From Arthrobacter ulcerisalmonis (GTDB lineage: Bacteria; Actinomycetota; Actinomycetes; Actinomycetales; Micrococcaceae): a stretch of DNA of 64,000 nt. Positions 17,227 to 25,966 of this stretch are shown piece after piece. The stretch's first letter is position 1. Each line of letters opens with the position of its first letter. The stretch is taken from the NCBI RefSeq assembly GCF_900609065.1, contig NZ_UXAU01000010.1, positions 1 to 64,000 of the forward strand. The letters are read 5' to 3'. The notes under the pieces are model-generated. The model was given only the letters and a program-made list of their open reading frames with translations. It was not told the origin of the DNA and did no database searches. The position numbers were made by a program, and so were the translations under genes.

Positions 17227-18681
17227 TCAGGCGGGCTGCCGCCGTCGTTGGATGACCACCTCCACCACGACGCCCGCCGCATAGACCACCGGAACGCTGG
17301 CCAACAGGGCCGTTGCGGTTCCAGCGCTGCCGCCAATGAGTGCGGTGAAGTTGCCCACCACCAGCGACAGCACCCAGATGAGGAGGATGGCGCCCGCAAC
17401 GGGTGCGATCCGTGTCTGCAAGAGCTTGCCCGGCTCGGGATTCTGGCTGAAATACCTGACCACGGCCGCCGAGCAGAGGATGTAGAGGACCAACAGGGCC
17501 GCCACGGCGAGGCCGCTGAACCAGGAGAAGAGGCTGAGGACCGGGTCCAGGCCCGCCACGGCGAACGGCATGACGAACAGTACGGCCAACGCGGTCTGGA
17601 TCCACGCGGCTACGGCGGGTGCGCGGTGCCGGTTGGTGCGTGCGATGGCCGCAGGCAGCGAACCGCGCAGCGCCAGGGAATGCAGGTAGCGGTTGATGCC
17701 ATTATGGAAGGCTACGATCCCCGCCAAGAGCGAGGTGACCAGCAGGACGCCGGTGAGCACTCCCGCCCAGGGGCCGAACAATTCCACCATGGGACCGAGG
17801 ACAAACGTGGTGGAATCACCGGATTCCAACGCCGCTCCAGCTGCGGCCATCACCTGGGACGGCCCGTAGTAGCTCACCAGGGTCCAGGAAATGAAGGCGA
17901 AGAAGACAGAGATGACGCCCACCGAAAGGTAGGTGGCCCGGGCCACGGTGCGCTGCGGGTCTTTGGCCTCCGCAGAGTAGATGGCGGTGGATTCAAAACC
18001 GAACATGGACGCGACGGCGAACATGATGGCCACGCCCGGGGCACCGGCGGCAATCGCGTCCGGGGCGAAGGACGAGGCAAGGCTGAGCCCTTCCGGACCG
18101 CCGCCGCGGAACAACACGGTGAAGCCAAACACCAGGAGCACCGCAACTTCCAGGCTCACCAGGACGGACAGGACGCGGGCCCCGAGTTCAATGTTCAACG
18201 AACCCAGCACCTGAACCCCCGCCATGGTCACCAACGCCAGCACCCACCACGGCACCCCGATCCCCACCGAGGCGAGGAGGCCGGAAAACGCAGCCCCATA
18301 CAGGCCGTACATGGCCGCCTGAATGGTGTTGTAGGCCAGCAACGCCAGCCATGCGGTGCCGGCTCCCGTCTTTGGCCCGAACGCCGCGGTCACGTACGCG
18401 TAAAACGCCCCATTGGCTCGAATTCTGCGGCTCATGGCCACAAAACCCACGGCAAAGATGGCGATCACGACGCCGACAATCAAATACGCGCCCGGCGCGC
18501 CGGCGCCGTTGCCCAAAGCCGCCGCGAGCGGCGCGGCCCCTACGATTCCGGTCAGGGGCGCTTGTGCGGAGAGAACGAAGAAGAGGATGCCCAGCACGCC
18601 AATACTGCCCGAGCGCAGCGCGGTGGAATGGTCCTTGCCGGCGGCCTCATCGGTTCGAGGCTCGGAATTCGAAATGCTCAT
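17227..18681 (-). CDS. APC-family amino-acid permease
   Basis: A 484-residue membrane protein with about 12 hydrophobic segments and the APC consensus in segment 1 (LRSGSIGVLGILFFVLSAQAP) and near MSRRIRANGAFYAYVTAAFG. It probably imports an amino acid or amine with a proton. It is divergent from an aldehyde dehydrogenase across 242 nt that hold two inverted repeats, which suggests a shared inducible uptake-and-oxidation system, for example for an amine whose aldehyde is then oxidised. The exact substrate cannot be read. Confidence 0.91.
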   Translation of the reverse strand: MSISNSEPRTDEAAGKDHSTALRSGSIGVLGILFFVLSAQAPLTGIVGAAPLAAALGNGAGAPGAYLIVGVVIAIFAVGFVAMSRRIRANGAFYAYVTAAFGPKTGAGTAWLALLAYNTIQAAMYGLYGAAFSGLLASVGIGVPWWVLALVTMAGVQVLGSLNIELGARVLSVLVSLEVAVLLVFGFTVLFRGGGPEGLSLASSFAPDAIAAGAPGVAIMFAVASMFGFESTAIYSAEAKDPQRTVARATYLSVGVISVFFAFISWTLVSYYGPSQVMAAAGAALESGDSTTFVLGPMVELFGPWAGVLTGVLLVTSLLAGIVAFHNGINRYLHSLALRGSLPAAIARTNRHRAPAVAAWIQTALAVLFVMPFAVAGLDPVLSLFSWFSGLAVAALLVLYILCSAAVVRYFSQNPEPGKLLQTRIAPVAGAILLIWVLSLVVGNFTALIGGSAGTATALLASVPVVYAAGVVVEVVIQRRRQPA

Positions 18682-18763
18682 TGGATCCCTTTTCTGGCGG
18701 TCGGTGGTGCTGGATAGCTCAGCTTGGCACCCGCGAGCGCGCAGGTTTTGTCAGGCAGCGATC

Positions 18764-18848
18764 AATCCTTGTCCTTCAGCGCAAGGGTGGGCCGGGGAAC
18801 ATTTTTGTTCACTCTTCGCCAACAGTCCTGCACCAGGAGACAAGGATT
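18764..18848. promoter_or_regulatory. Inverted repeats in the permease/ALDH control region
   Basis: A 10-bp inverted repeat, AATCCTTGTC (18764-18773) and GACAAGGATT (18839-18848), brackets a compact dyad GAACA-TTTT-TGTTC (18797-18810). The arms are 75 bp apart, about seven helical turns, and could be paired operators with an internal second site. The cognate regulator is not identified; the AraC gene at 16039 is a candidate. Confidence 0.45.
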
Positions 18849-18923
18849 TGACGCGAAAGGGCAGGAGACTGGTGGCACGTCGTCGGGTTGGCCGACGCCT
18901 TGCCTACTCGAAGTGGAGTAACA

Positions 18924-20333
18924 GTGGAAACCTACGAAGCGCTGCTGGCGTCCATCACCCCGCAATCCGGAGCAACCCGCACCATCCTTGATCCGGCCAC
19001 CGGCGGGGCGGTCGGCGAGGCTCCCGTCCACACCGTCGAGGACCTGGACGCCGCCGTCACAGCTGCTGCGGCAGCACAGCCCGCGTGGGCTGCGTTGGGG
19101 CACGACGCCCGGTCCGCCGCGCTCCTCAAAGCAGCCGACGCCGTCGAACGCTCCGCTGAGGAACTCGCCCAGCTGCTCTCCCGGGAGCAGGGCAAACCGC
19201 TCAACGGCCCCAACGCGCGGTTCGAGGTAGGCGCGTGCGCCGCCTGGCTGCGTGCGGCTGCTGGCACGCCATTACCCACCGAGACGGTGGTGGACGACGG
19301 CGAAACCCGGGCCGAGCTGCACTACCGGCCCATCGGCGTCGTCGGGGCGATTGGTCCCTGGAACTGGCCCATGATGATCACCGTCTGGCAGATCGCCCCC
19401 GCGCTGCGGATGGGCAACGCCATCGTGGTCAAACCCTCCGAATACACCCCACTGAGCGTGTTGGCGCTGGTCAAGGTCATCAACCAGGAACTCCCCGAGG
19501 GTCTGCTGTCGGTAGTGTCCGGCGGCCGCGACGTCGGCGAGGCGTTGGCTGCGCACCCCGCAATCGGCAAGATCATGTTCACCGGCTCCACCGCCACGGG
19601 CAAGGCCATCATCAAGTCCTCCGCCGATACCGTGAAGCGGCTGACCCTGGAACTCGGCGGCAACGACGCCGGGATCGTGCTGCCCGACGCGGACCCCAAG
19701 ACCATCGCCCAAGACCTTTTCTGGGGCGCCTTCATCAACACCGGCCAGACTTGTGCGGCGCTCAAGCGGCTCTACGTGCACGACTCCCTGTACGAGGCAG
19801 TCTGCAGCGAGCTCGTGGCCGTGGCCGCCGCCATGCCGATGGGCAACGGCCTGGACGAGAACAACGTGCTCGGTCCGCTGCAGAACCGCCAGCAGTACAC
19901 CGTCGTGGCGGATCTCGTGGAAGCTGCCCGCGACTCCGGCGCCCGGATTCTGCTCGGCGGCAACCCGGACGCGAACCAGCCCGGCAACTTCTACCCCACC
20001 ACCCTAGTGGCGGACATCGACAACCAGAACCCGCTGGTAGCCCAGGAACAGTTCGGCCCCGCACTGCCCATCATCCGCTACAGCACCGTGGACGAGGCGG
20101 TAGCCATGGCCAACGCGCTCGACGTCGGGCTAGGCGCCTCCGTCTGGTCAGCCGACCTCGGCGCGGCCCGGGAAGTCGCCGCCCGCATCCAGGCCGGCAC
20201 CGTCTGGATCAACAAGCACGGCGCTGTGGATCCCCGTGTCCCCTTCGGCGGCGCCAAGCAGTCCGGCTACGGGTTGGAGTTCGGCGTTGAAGGCCTCAAG
20301 GCACTCGGCGTCCCGCAGGTGATCAACGGCTAG
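18924..20333 (+). CDS. NAD(P)-dependent aldehyde dehydrogenase
   Basis: Oxidises an aldehyde to the acid. The 469-residue protein has the ALDH-fold nucleotide-binding segment IGVVGAIGPWNWPMMITVWQ (starting near 138), general base Glu243 in LELGGND and catalytic Cys277 in NTGQTCAALKR. FVNP-like and C-terminal conserved blocks are present (EQFGPALPII, VPFGGAKQSGYGLEFGVEG). I chose GTG 18924 with GTGGAG a few bases upstream. It is divergent from the permease, so the aldehyde may derive from an imported amine or amino acid. Confidence 0.93.
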   Translation: METYEALLASITPQSGATRTILDPATGGAVGEAPVHTVEDLDAAVTAAAAAQPAWAALGHDARSAALLKAADAVERSAEELAQLLSREQGKPLNGPNARFEVGACAAWLRAAAGTPLPTETVVDDGETRAELHYRPIGVVGAIGPWNWPMMITVWQIAPALRMGNAIVVKPSEYTPLSVLALVKVINQELPEGLLSVVSGGRDVGEALAAHPAIGKIMFTGSTATGKAIIKSSADTVKRLTLELGGNDAGIVLPDADPKTIAQDLFWGAFINTGQTCAALKRLYVHDSLYEAVCSELVAVAAAMPMGNGLDENNVLGPLQNRQQYTVVADLVEAARDSGARILLGGNPDANQPGNFYPTTLVADIDNQNPLVAQEQFGPALPIIRYSTVDEAVAMANALDVGLGASVWSADLGAAREVAARIQAGTVWINKHGAVDPRVPFGGAKQSGYGLEFGVEGLKALGVPQVING

Positions 20334-20359
20334 GCCCACCTCCTCCGAGCCTTCCCCGC

Positions 20360-20416
20360 CGAGATGGCACGTCGTGGCGATGTTGCCCCCAAGCATTGCC
20401 TTTAAATGCCATCTCG
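20360..20416. repeat. Long-loop inverted repeat after the ALDH gene
   Basis: CGAGATGGCA (20360-20369) and TGCCATCTCG (20407-20416) form a 10-bp stem with a 37-nt loop. It could be a terminator or a dispersed intergenic repeat unit. The string TGGCACGTCGT next to it also occurs at about 18873 upstream of the same gene. Confidence 0.4.
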
Positions 20417-20449
20417 CGCGGGGGTTATGCCGGGCGGTACCGTAAGGAA

Positions 20450-21268
20450 ATGAGCGACGAACTGCCCCAGGAAGACGTCTATTCGCATGGTCATCACGAG
20501 TCGGTGGTCCGCGCCCACGCTGCTAGGACTGCCGAAAACTCCGCGGCATTCGTCCTGCCCCATTTGAACCCCGGGATAACGCTGCTCGACGTCGGCTGCG
20601 GGCCCGGCAGCATCACCTGCGATTTCGCCTCAATGATCGCGCCAGGGCATGTCACGGGGATCGACCGCTCCCCGGAGGTGATTCGGCAGGCGCAGGCCCT
20701 CGCCGCTGAACGGGATGTCCGCAACGTGGACTTCGTGGCCGGCAACATCTACGACCTTGAGTTCAACGACGGAACGTTCGACGTCGTTCACGCCCACCAG
20801 GTGCTCCAGCACCTGACCGACCCGGTCGAAGCCCTCCGAGAGATGCGCAGGGTCGCTAAACCCGGGGGCATCGTGGCCATCCGAGACGCCGACTTCCACG
20901 GCATGAGTTGGTATCCGGCCTTTCCCGAACTCGACGAGTGGATGGCGCTCTACCAGCGGATTGCCCGGCGCAACGATGCAGAGCCCGACGCCGGCCGTCG
21001 ACTCGTTTCCTGGGCACAGTCCGCGGGATTCACGGATGTGGCGCCCACCAGCAGCAACTGGCTTTACGCCACCGATCAGCAACGCCGCTGGCAGGCCCGG
21101 GTCTGGAGTGAACGGGTGCTGCACTCGGCTTTCGGGGAGCAGGCACTGGAATACGGTTTCGCCAATCCGTCGGACCTAGCGCGCATTTCGGCGGGTTGGC
21201 ACCGCTGGGGTTCCACCCACGACGGCTGGTTCCTGATTCCCAACGGGGAGGTCATCGCACGGGCCTGA
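20450..21268 (+). CDS. Class I SAM-dependent methyltransferase
   Basis: A 272-residue Rossmann methyltransferase. Motif I is LLDVGCGPGSITCDFA (about residues 44-59), followed by GIDRSPEVIRQAQALA and motif II/III DVVHAHQVLQHLTDPVEALREM and VAKPGGIVAIRD. This is typical of UbiE/BioC-like small-molecule methyltransferases. The acceptor is unknown. The ATG at 20450 follows AAGGAA, and the frame upstream looks noncoding. It precedes a LysE-type exporter on the same strand by 31 nt. Confidence 0.9.
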   Translation: MSDELPQEDVYSHGHHESVVRAHAARTAENSAAFVLPHLNPGITLLDVGCGPGSITCDFASMIAPGHVTGIDRSPEVIRQAQALAAERDVRNVDFVAGNIYDLEFNDGTFDVVHAHQVLQHLTDPVEALREMRRVAKPGGIVAIRDADFHGMSWYPAFPELDEWMALYQRIARRNDAEPDAGRRLVSWAQSAGFTDVAPTSSNWLYATDQQRRWQARVWSERVLHSAFGEQALEYGFANPSDLARISAGWHRWGSTHDGWFLIPNGEVIARA

Positions 21269-21299
21269 GGCAGTGTGCGCTCACCCGTAAGCTTGGCTG

Positions 21300-21923
21300 G
21301 TGCAAATATCGCTTTGGCTGGCCCTGGTGGGTGCAGGCTTTCTGATCAGCTTCACTCCCGGCGCGGGCGCCATCAACACCATGAACAACGCGCTGAGCGC
21401 CGGCTTCCGCCGTTCCATGTGGGGCATCCTGGGCCAACAAGTGGCGCTGGTCATCCACGTGCTGATTGTTGCCCTAGGCGTAGGGGTCCTGGTGTCCAGC
21501 TCGCCGATCGCTTTCAATGTCATCCGTTACGCTGGCGCCGCGTACTTGGTCTACTTGGGGATCCGTCAGTTCCTCAGCAAGCCAGACCCGGCCGAGCTCG
21601 AGTCGGGGGCCCTCCAGAACGAACCGGCGTGGTCAATTTTCCGCAGGGGTTTGTGGGTCAACCTGCTCAACCCCAAGGCGATCGTCTTCTTCCTCGCCTT
21701 CATGCCACAGTTCATTCGGCCCGACGAACCGCTGCTCGGCCAATATGCAGTGCTGACGGCCACGGTGGTGGTGATCGACATCCTGGTCATGTGGTTCTTC
21801 TTCGCGGCTGGAGCCCGGTCCTTCTACCGGTTCACCAAGACCCCCCGGGGACAGGTGGTCCTCAGCAAGGTCTTCGGCGTCCTGTTCGTCGCTGTGGGAA
21901 TCCTGCTGGCGTTCATCCATTAG
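21300..21923 (+). CDS. LysE/RhtB-family exporter
   Basis: A 207-residue membrane protein with six hydrophobic segments and the family signature FLISFTPGAGAINTMNNALSAGFRRSMWGILGQQVAL near the N-terminus (about 13-49), plus GLWVNLLNPKAIVFFLAFMPQF (about 117-138). These proteins export amino acids or derivatives such as homoserine lactone or threonine. The start is a GTG. It follows the methyltransferase closely and may share its transcript; substrate unknown. Confidence 0.91.
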   Translation: MQISLWLALVGAGFLISFTPGAGAINTMNNALSAGFRRSMWGILGQQVALVIHVLIVALGVGVLVSSSPIAFNVIRYAGAAYLVYLGIRQFLSKPDPAELESGALQNEPAWSIFRRGLWVNLLNPKAIVFFLAFMPQFIRPDEPLLGQYAVLTATVVVIDILVMWFFFAAGARSFYRFTKTPRGQVVLSKVFGVLFVAVGILLAFIH

Positions 21924-22041
21924 CGCGCCAGGCAGGCTCATCTCCGGAACTCCCCAGCGCCTGTCACGTAACTTTACAACTTAGTCAATTATTGTGAACA
22001 GGGTCCTAGCCAACGGCGGCGTGAACGCGCATGCTAGAGCC

Positions 22042-22575
22042 ATGAACTCAACGCCGAGCCCATACCGCGTCATAACCGTCTGCACCGGCAATATCTGCCG
22101 GTCGCCCATGGCCCAAATTATGCTCACCGAAGCCCTGCCCCGGGAGGGCCTTGCCACGCTGGTCGCCGTGGACTCTGCGGGCACCACGGGCTACGAAGCC
22201 GGCAGGCCCATTGACCCCAGGGCTGCGCGCAGGTTGGCCGCTACCCAGCTGAGTTCAGACCAGCACGTGGCCCGCGAGTGGCAGCCGGAGTGGTTCCGTG
22301 AGCGCGATTTGATCCTGGCCCTTGATGTGGACCACTATGCGTGGCTCAGCCAAGCGGCCCCTGACGGCGAATCGCTGCGGAAGATCCGCATGCTCCGCAG
22401 CTTCGACCCAACCATGGCCGGCTCGGACCTACTGGACCAAGGCATTGAGGACCCCTGGTACGGCGGTCGCGCAGATTTCGACATCGTCTGGCACCAGATC
22501 CGCGCCGCACTGCCGGGACTCGTGGCGCATTTGCGGGCAGCGCCCCAGAAGGAACCGCATCTCAGCTCGCTTTGA
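22042..22575 (+). CDS. Low-molecular-weight protein-tyrosine phosphatase
   Basis: A 177-residue cytosolic phosphatase. The phosphate-binding loop C-T-G-N-I-C-R-S sits at residues 14-21 (CX5R, nucleophile Cys14) and the general-acid DPWYGG near residue 146. It hydrolyses phosphotyrosine and in some actinobacteria works with capsule/exopolysaccharide kinases, but no partner kinase is present here. ATG 22042 is preferred over GTG 21994 because conserved sequence begins at the phosphate loop. The Zur-controlled gene follows after 64 nt under its own promoter. Confidence 0.92.
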   Translation: MNSTPSPYRVITVCTGNICRSPMAQIMLTEALPREGLATLVAVDSAGTTGYEAGRPIDPRAARRLAATQLSSDQHVAREWQPEWFRERDLILALDVDHYAWLSQAAPDGESLRKIRMLRSFDPTMAGSDLLDQGIEDPWYGGRADFDIVWHQIRAALPGLVAHLRAAPQKEPHLSSL

Positions 22576-22610
22576 CTGCTTCGGAAGCGACGAAAAGGCA
22601 CGTTTCTAGT

Positions 22611-22633
22611 TGAGAATGATTCTCATGTAAACT
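22611..22633 (+). promoter_or_regulatory. Zur box overlapping a leaderless promoter
   Basis: TGAGAAT-G-ATTCTCA (22611-22625) is a perfect 7-1-7 dyad of the actinobacterial Zur type. TAAACT (22628-22633) just after it is a candidate -10 element, which would place the start at about 22640 on an ATG. Zn-loaded Zur bound between -35 and -10 would block transcription; zinc starvation would release it. Confidence 0.75.
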
Positions 22634-22639
22634 ATGGGA

Positions 22640-23770
22640 ATGGATCTTCTCCTCATCAGTTCCCTCGATGGACTCTGCCGTCAGCAAGCTTGTGAAGAAA
22701 TAGCTGCAGCGCACCCCGGCAGCGTGCTCGTTGTCCACGATCTGCTCGAGGATGGGTTAGTGATCCGGCGCATCTACCAAGACTCGACCCTGGTAGAGCG
22801 GACAGAGACCACCTTGGAGCACGGTTGCCTCAGCTGCGTGCTGCGACTTGACCTTGTTCCGACGGTGGAACGCCTTCTCAAGGATGCTCCTCGGCCCATC
22901 GTCGTCAGCCTCCCGCCAACTGTCCCCGCGGCTCTGGCGGTTGACGCCCTCAACCGAGGCCTTGGGCACGCCGCCGAGGTGGCTGCCGTGGTTGTGGCCT
23001 GCGCTGCCGACGCACTCGAGGATCATCTCTGGGATGCCCACACCTTGTTCGAATCGGGTTTCACCCCCATCGCCAGCGATGACCGCACCGCCGGCGAGTT
23101 TCTGCTCGGTGAACTCGATTTCGCCGAGACAGTGCTCTTGGCCGCACCGGAGATCGTACCCGTCAATCCTGCCGACGTGGAGCGTGGCAGGCATCTTCTC
23201 CGTGAGCTTGCAGCGCATGCCCACCTCGCCGAGAAGGCGACCCGCCTGCGACCCGGCCGCTTCAACTACGCCACATCCTTGGCGAGGACCCTTCCTGGTG
23301 CGGTCCACCCACCTCGGGGCGGACCGCGCCAGCGCAGCGCCGCTGCGTCGAAGGACCCGAAGCCCCGACAGCCCGCCGCCGTTGGGCCTGGGGCATCGCC
23401 GTTCACCACTGTTTTCCACTCGGCCCACCGACCGCTTCACCCTGGTCGCTTCCGCGAGGCGTTGGGCTCCTTGGCGGCCGGCTGCTGCGTGCTGCGCGGC
23501 CACGTCTGGATGGCTTCGGCGCCTGAGTGCCGGATAGCCGTCCAGGGCATCGGTCCCCGCGTCTGGCTGGAGAATATCGGCGCGTGGCCAGCAAAGTCTG
23601 CCGAAATGCGCGACGGCGGCCACTCCACAGCTGTTTCGGCCACCGGCGAGGGACTCGACGCGGCAGAAATCTTCGCGCTGCTCACCGCCTGCGAACTGAC
23701 GGACGCGGAAATGTCGGCGCTCAACAGCTCATCAGCAGCCAATCAACCACTAGAGAAGGAGACACCATGA
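22640..23770 (+). CDS. COG0523 (CobW-like) protein that has lost its P-loop
   Basis: About 376 residues. COG0523 proteins are GTPase metallochaperones used under zinc limitation. The N-terminus has the right layout, but the Walker A GxxGxGK is missing ([15 protein letters not shown] instead). The metal-binding motif is GCLSC at 62-66, close to the canonical CxCC, and the C-terminal CobW_C domain is recognisable ([20 protein letters not shown], starting near 254). It therefore may bind metal without GTP hydrolysis; the mycobacterial Zur-regulated protein Rv0106 is, as I recall, similarly built. A second ATG at 22634 is possible. It overlaps rpmJ by 4 nt. Confidence 0.85.
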   Translation: MDLLLISSLDGLCRQQACEEIAAAHPGSVLVVHDLLEDGLVIRRIYQDSTLVERTETTLEHGCLSCVLRLDLVPTVERLLKDAPRPIVVSLPPTVPAALAVDALNRGLGHAAEVAAVVVACAADALEDHLWDAHTLFESGFTPIASDDRTAGEFLLGELDFAETVLLAAPEIVPVNPADVERGRHLLRELAAHAHLAEKATRLRPGRFNYATSLARTLPGAVHPPRGGPRQRSAAASKDPKPRQPAAVGPGASPFTTVFHSAHRPLHPGRFREALGSLAAGCCVLRGHVWMASAPECRIAVQGIGPRVWLENIGAWPAKSAEMRDGGHSTAVSATGEGLDAAEIFALLTACELTDAEMSALNSSSAANQPLEKETP

Positions 23771-23889
23771 AAGTCAGGAATTCGTTGCGGGCCCTGAAGA
23801 AGATCCCGGGCGCACAGATAGTGCGACGCCGCGGGCGGACCTTCGTCATCAACAAGTTGAACCCCCGGATGAAAGCCCGGCAAGGTTAG
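23767..23889 (+). CDS. rpmJ: Zinc-independent ribosomal protein L36 paralogue
   Basis: A 40-residue bL36. It begins [15 protein letters not shown] and ends NPRMKARQG, the L36 frame, but every zinc-ligand cysteine of canonical L36 is absent. Such C-minus copies replace the zinc form when zinc is scarce, freeing zinc from ribosomes. The ATG overlaps the COG0523 stop (ATGA), so the pair is one operon under the Zur box at 22611. It is too short to be called alone but unmistakable in composition and context. Confidence 0.93.
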   Translation: MKVRNSLRALKKIPGAQIVRRRGRTFVINKLNPRMKARQG

Positions 23890-23905
23890 CTGTACGCTCT
23901 AAGCC

Positions 23906-25957
23906 ATGAGCCCAGCCCCCGTCATCATCGCCATCGACGGGCGCTCGGGCGCAGGGAAGACCACACTGGCAGTCGAAATGGCGGCGCACCTGCGCGCACA
24001 CCACCGCGTGTCCCTCTTCCATCTGGAGGACATCTACCCGGGCTGGAACGGGCTGGCCGCCGGCATTGAACGCTACGTGGCTACAGTTCTGCAGCCTCTG
24101 GTCCGCGGCGAGGCGGCAACGTGGACCAGCTGGGACTGGGCTAGGCACTACGACGGCGAACCCCGCGTCACGCTGCCGGCCGAAATCGTGATTGTGGAAG
24201 GGGTGGGCGCGGCGGCGGCCACTGCCCGGCCCTTCCTCAGCGCGGTCATCTGGGCTGAGTCGCCGGCGGACCTTCGTCGGGCCCGGGCCATCAACCGTGA
24301 CGGCGCCACGTACGAACCTTTCTGGGAGCAATGGGCGGCCCAGGAAGATGCTTGGCTTGAAACTGACGATGTCCCACAACAGGCCGGCATTCGGCTGCAA
24401 AATCCCGCGGACGGCACCGCGCCGCAGCAGATCCTGAACCTGCTGCCCTACCTTCCTGCGCTGTCAGGTGTGCTGGCCCCGGAACTGTCAGCCCGGCAGG
24501 CGCTGCGGCTCCATGCCGAGCGGCTCGACCTCACCCCGAATGCCTCGGAGCTCTTCCACACCCTTTACGGCCAATCACCGCGGGCAGTGTGGCTGGACTC
24601 GTCCGACGCAGGCAACCCGGGCGCCGGTTCCAGGAGCCGGTTCAGCATCATGGCCGACGACGGCGGCACGTTCGGCCAGTACGCCACACACCGTTCCGGG
24701 AACACCACCGTCAGCGCGCGAGACGCCGTCGCCACAGTGCCGGGAGGCTTCTTCCGGTGGCTGCACAGTGTCTGGGGCCGCCGCGCCGTCCGAACACCCG
24801 AAGACTATCCCGGCCAGTTCACGCTCGGGTGGCTTGGCTACCTTGGCTATGAACTGAAGCGGGAGACGGGCGGATCCGACCAGAACGCGACCACCCCTGA
24901 CGCCGCCCTGATCTTCGCAGGGCGGGCAGTAGTGCTGGACCATAGCGAGAATTCCGTGTGGCTCCTCGGCCTAGACGCTCCTGACCTAGACCCGTGGTTG
25001 CAGGTTGCCCGATCCGCCGTGGCGAACGCATGCACCGCCCTTACTGGCACCGACACAGCGGCACTAAATGCTGCCCCGAACTTCCGGAGCCGCGACACCG
25101 GCATCGAATACAGGCGGAAAGTTCGAGCCGCGCAGCGGGAGATCGCTGACGGCAACTCCTACGAGGTGTGCCTGACCACATCCCTTGCAGCAACTGTGGC
25201 GGCCGGCGATTTCGATCCCTGGCCGCACTACCTCCGGCTGCGGAGCAGCAACCCTGCCCCGTTTGCCAGCTACCTGGCCTTCGACGGCCTCGCTGTGGCC
25301 AGCACGTCGCCTGAACGTTTCCTCCGGATCGCGTCCGACGGTGCGATGCGGGCCGAGCCTATCAAGGGCACCCGGCGCCGGGGCGCCACCGCCGCTGATG
25401 ACGACGTGCTGAGGGCTGACCTTGCGTCCTCCCCGAAAGACCGGGCCGAGAACATCATGATCGTTGACTTGCTCCGTAACGATCTCAGCCACTTTGCGGT
25501 CCCCGGTTCGGTGACGGTCAGCCGGCTTTGCGCCATTGAAAGCTATGCCACGGTGCACCAGATGGTCAGCACCATTGATGCTCACCTGCAGCCAGGTTCG
25601 GCGCGGGCGGAGGCGGTTGCCGCCTGCTTTCCTGCTGGCTCCATGACAGGTGCCCCTAAGATCAGCACCATGGCCATCCTGGATACGTTGGAGGACGGCC
25701 CCCGTGGACTGTACTCAGGAGCCATTGGTTACTTTTCGCTCAACGGCGCCACGGACCTCGCCGTGGCCATCAGGACGCTGGTTGCCTCCCAGCACTCGGA
25801 AGATGACGCCAGCGCTCATGATGTCCATCTGAGTCTCGGCGTGGGCGGCGCGATTACCGCCGATTCAGTCCCTGAGGACGAGTACCAGGAAATCCGGACC
25901 AAGGCCTTTGGCGTCCTGTCAGCCCTGGGCACCGAATTCCCCAACGACAACGGCTAG
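23906..25957 (+). CDS. pabB: P-loop kinase-like domain fused to aminodeoxychorismate synthase I (PabB)
   Basis: A 683-residue fusion. Residues 1-180 are a P-loop NTPase resembling uridine/shikimate-type kinases: IIAIDGRSGAGKTTLA with Walker A at 12-19, HLEDIYPGWNGL near 36-47, and EIVIVEGVGAA as Walker B. Residues about 230-683 are a chorismate-binding enzyme with EPIKGTRRRG near 483 and PAGSMTGAPK near 575, making aminodeoxychorismate for folate. No PabA glutamine amidotransferase is attached; pabC lies 1.6 kb downstream. The role of the kinase domain is unknown. Confidence 0.9.
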   Translation: MSPAPVIIAIDGRSGAGKTTLAVEMAAHLRAHHRVSLFHLEDIYPGWNGLAAGIERYVATVLQPLVRGEAATWTSWDWARHYDGEPRVTLPAEIVIVEGVGAAAATARPFLSAVIWAESPADLRRARAINRDGATYEPFWEQWAAQEDAWLETDDVPQQAGIRLQNPADGTAPQQILNLLPYLPALSGVLAPELSARQALRLHAERLDLTPNASELFHTLYGQSPRAVWLDSSDAGNPGAGSRSRFSIMADDGGTFGQYATHRSGNTTVSARDAVATVPGGFFRWLHSVWGRRAVRTPEDYPGQFTLGWLGYLGYELKRETGGSDQNATTPDAALIFAGRAVVLDHSENSVWLLGLDAPDLDPWLQVARSAVANACTALTGTDTAALNAAPNFRSRDTGIEYRRKVRAAQREIADGNSYEVCLTTSLAATVAAGDFDPWPHYLRLRSSNPAPFASYLAFDGLAVASTSPERFLRIASDGAMRAEPIKGTRRRGATAADDDVLRADLASSPKDRAENIMIVDLLRNDLSHFAVPGSVTVSRLCAIESYATVHQMVSTIDAHLQPGSARAEAVAACFPAGSMTGAPKISTMAILDTLEDGPRGLYSGAIGYFSLNGATDLAVAIRTLVASQHSEDDASAHDVHLSLGVGGAITADSVPEDEYQEIRTKAFGVLSALGTEFPNDNG

Positions 25958-25966
25958 GAAGCGCTC

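Noticed and set aside
17029-18717. 562-codon frame opposite the amino-acid permease
   Set aside because: Low-complexity Gly/Arg/His-rich translation typical of antisense frames; the minus-strand permease is unmistakable.
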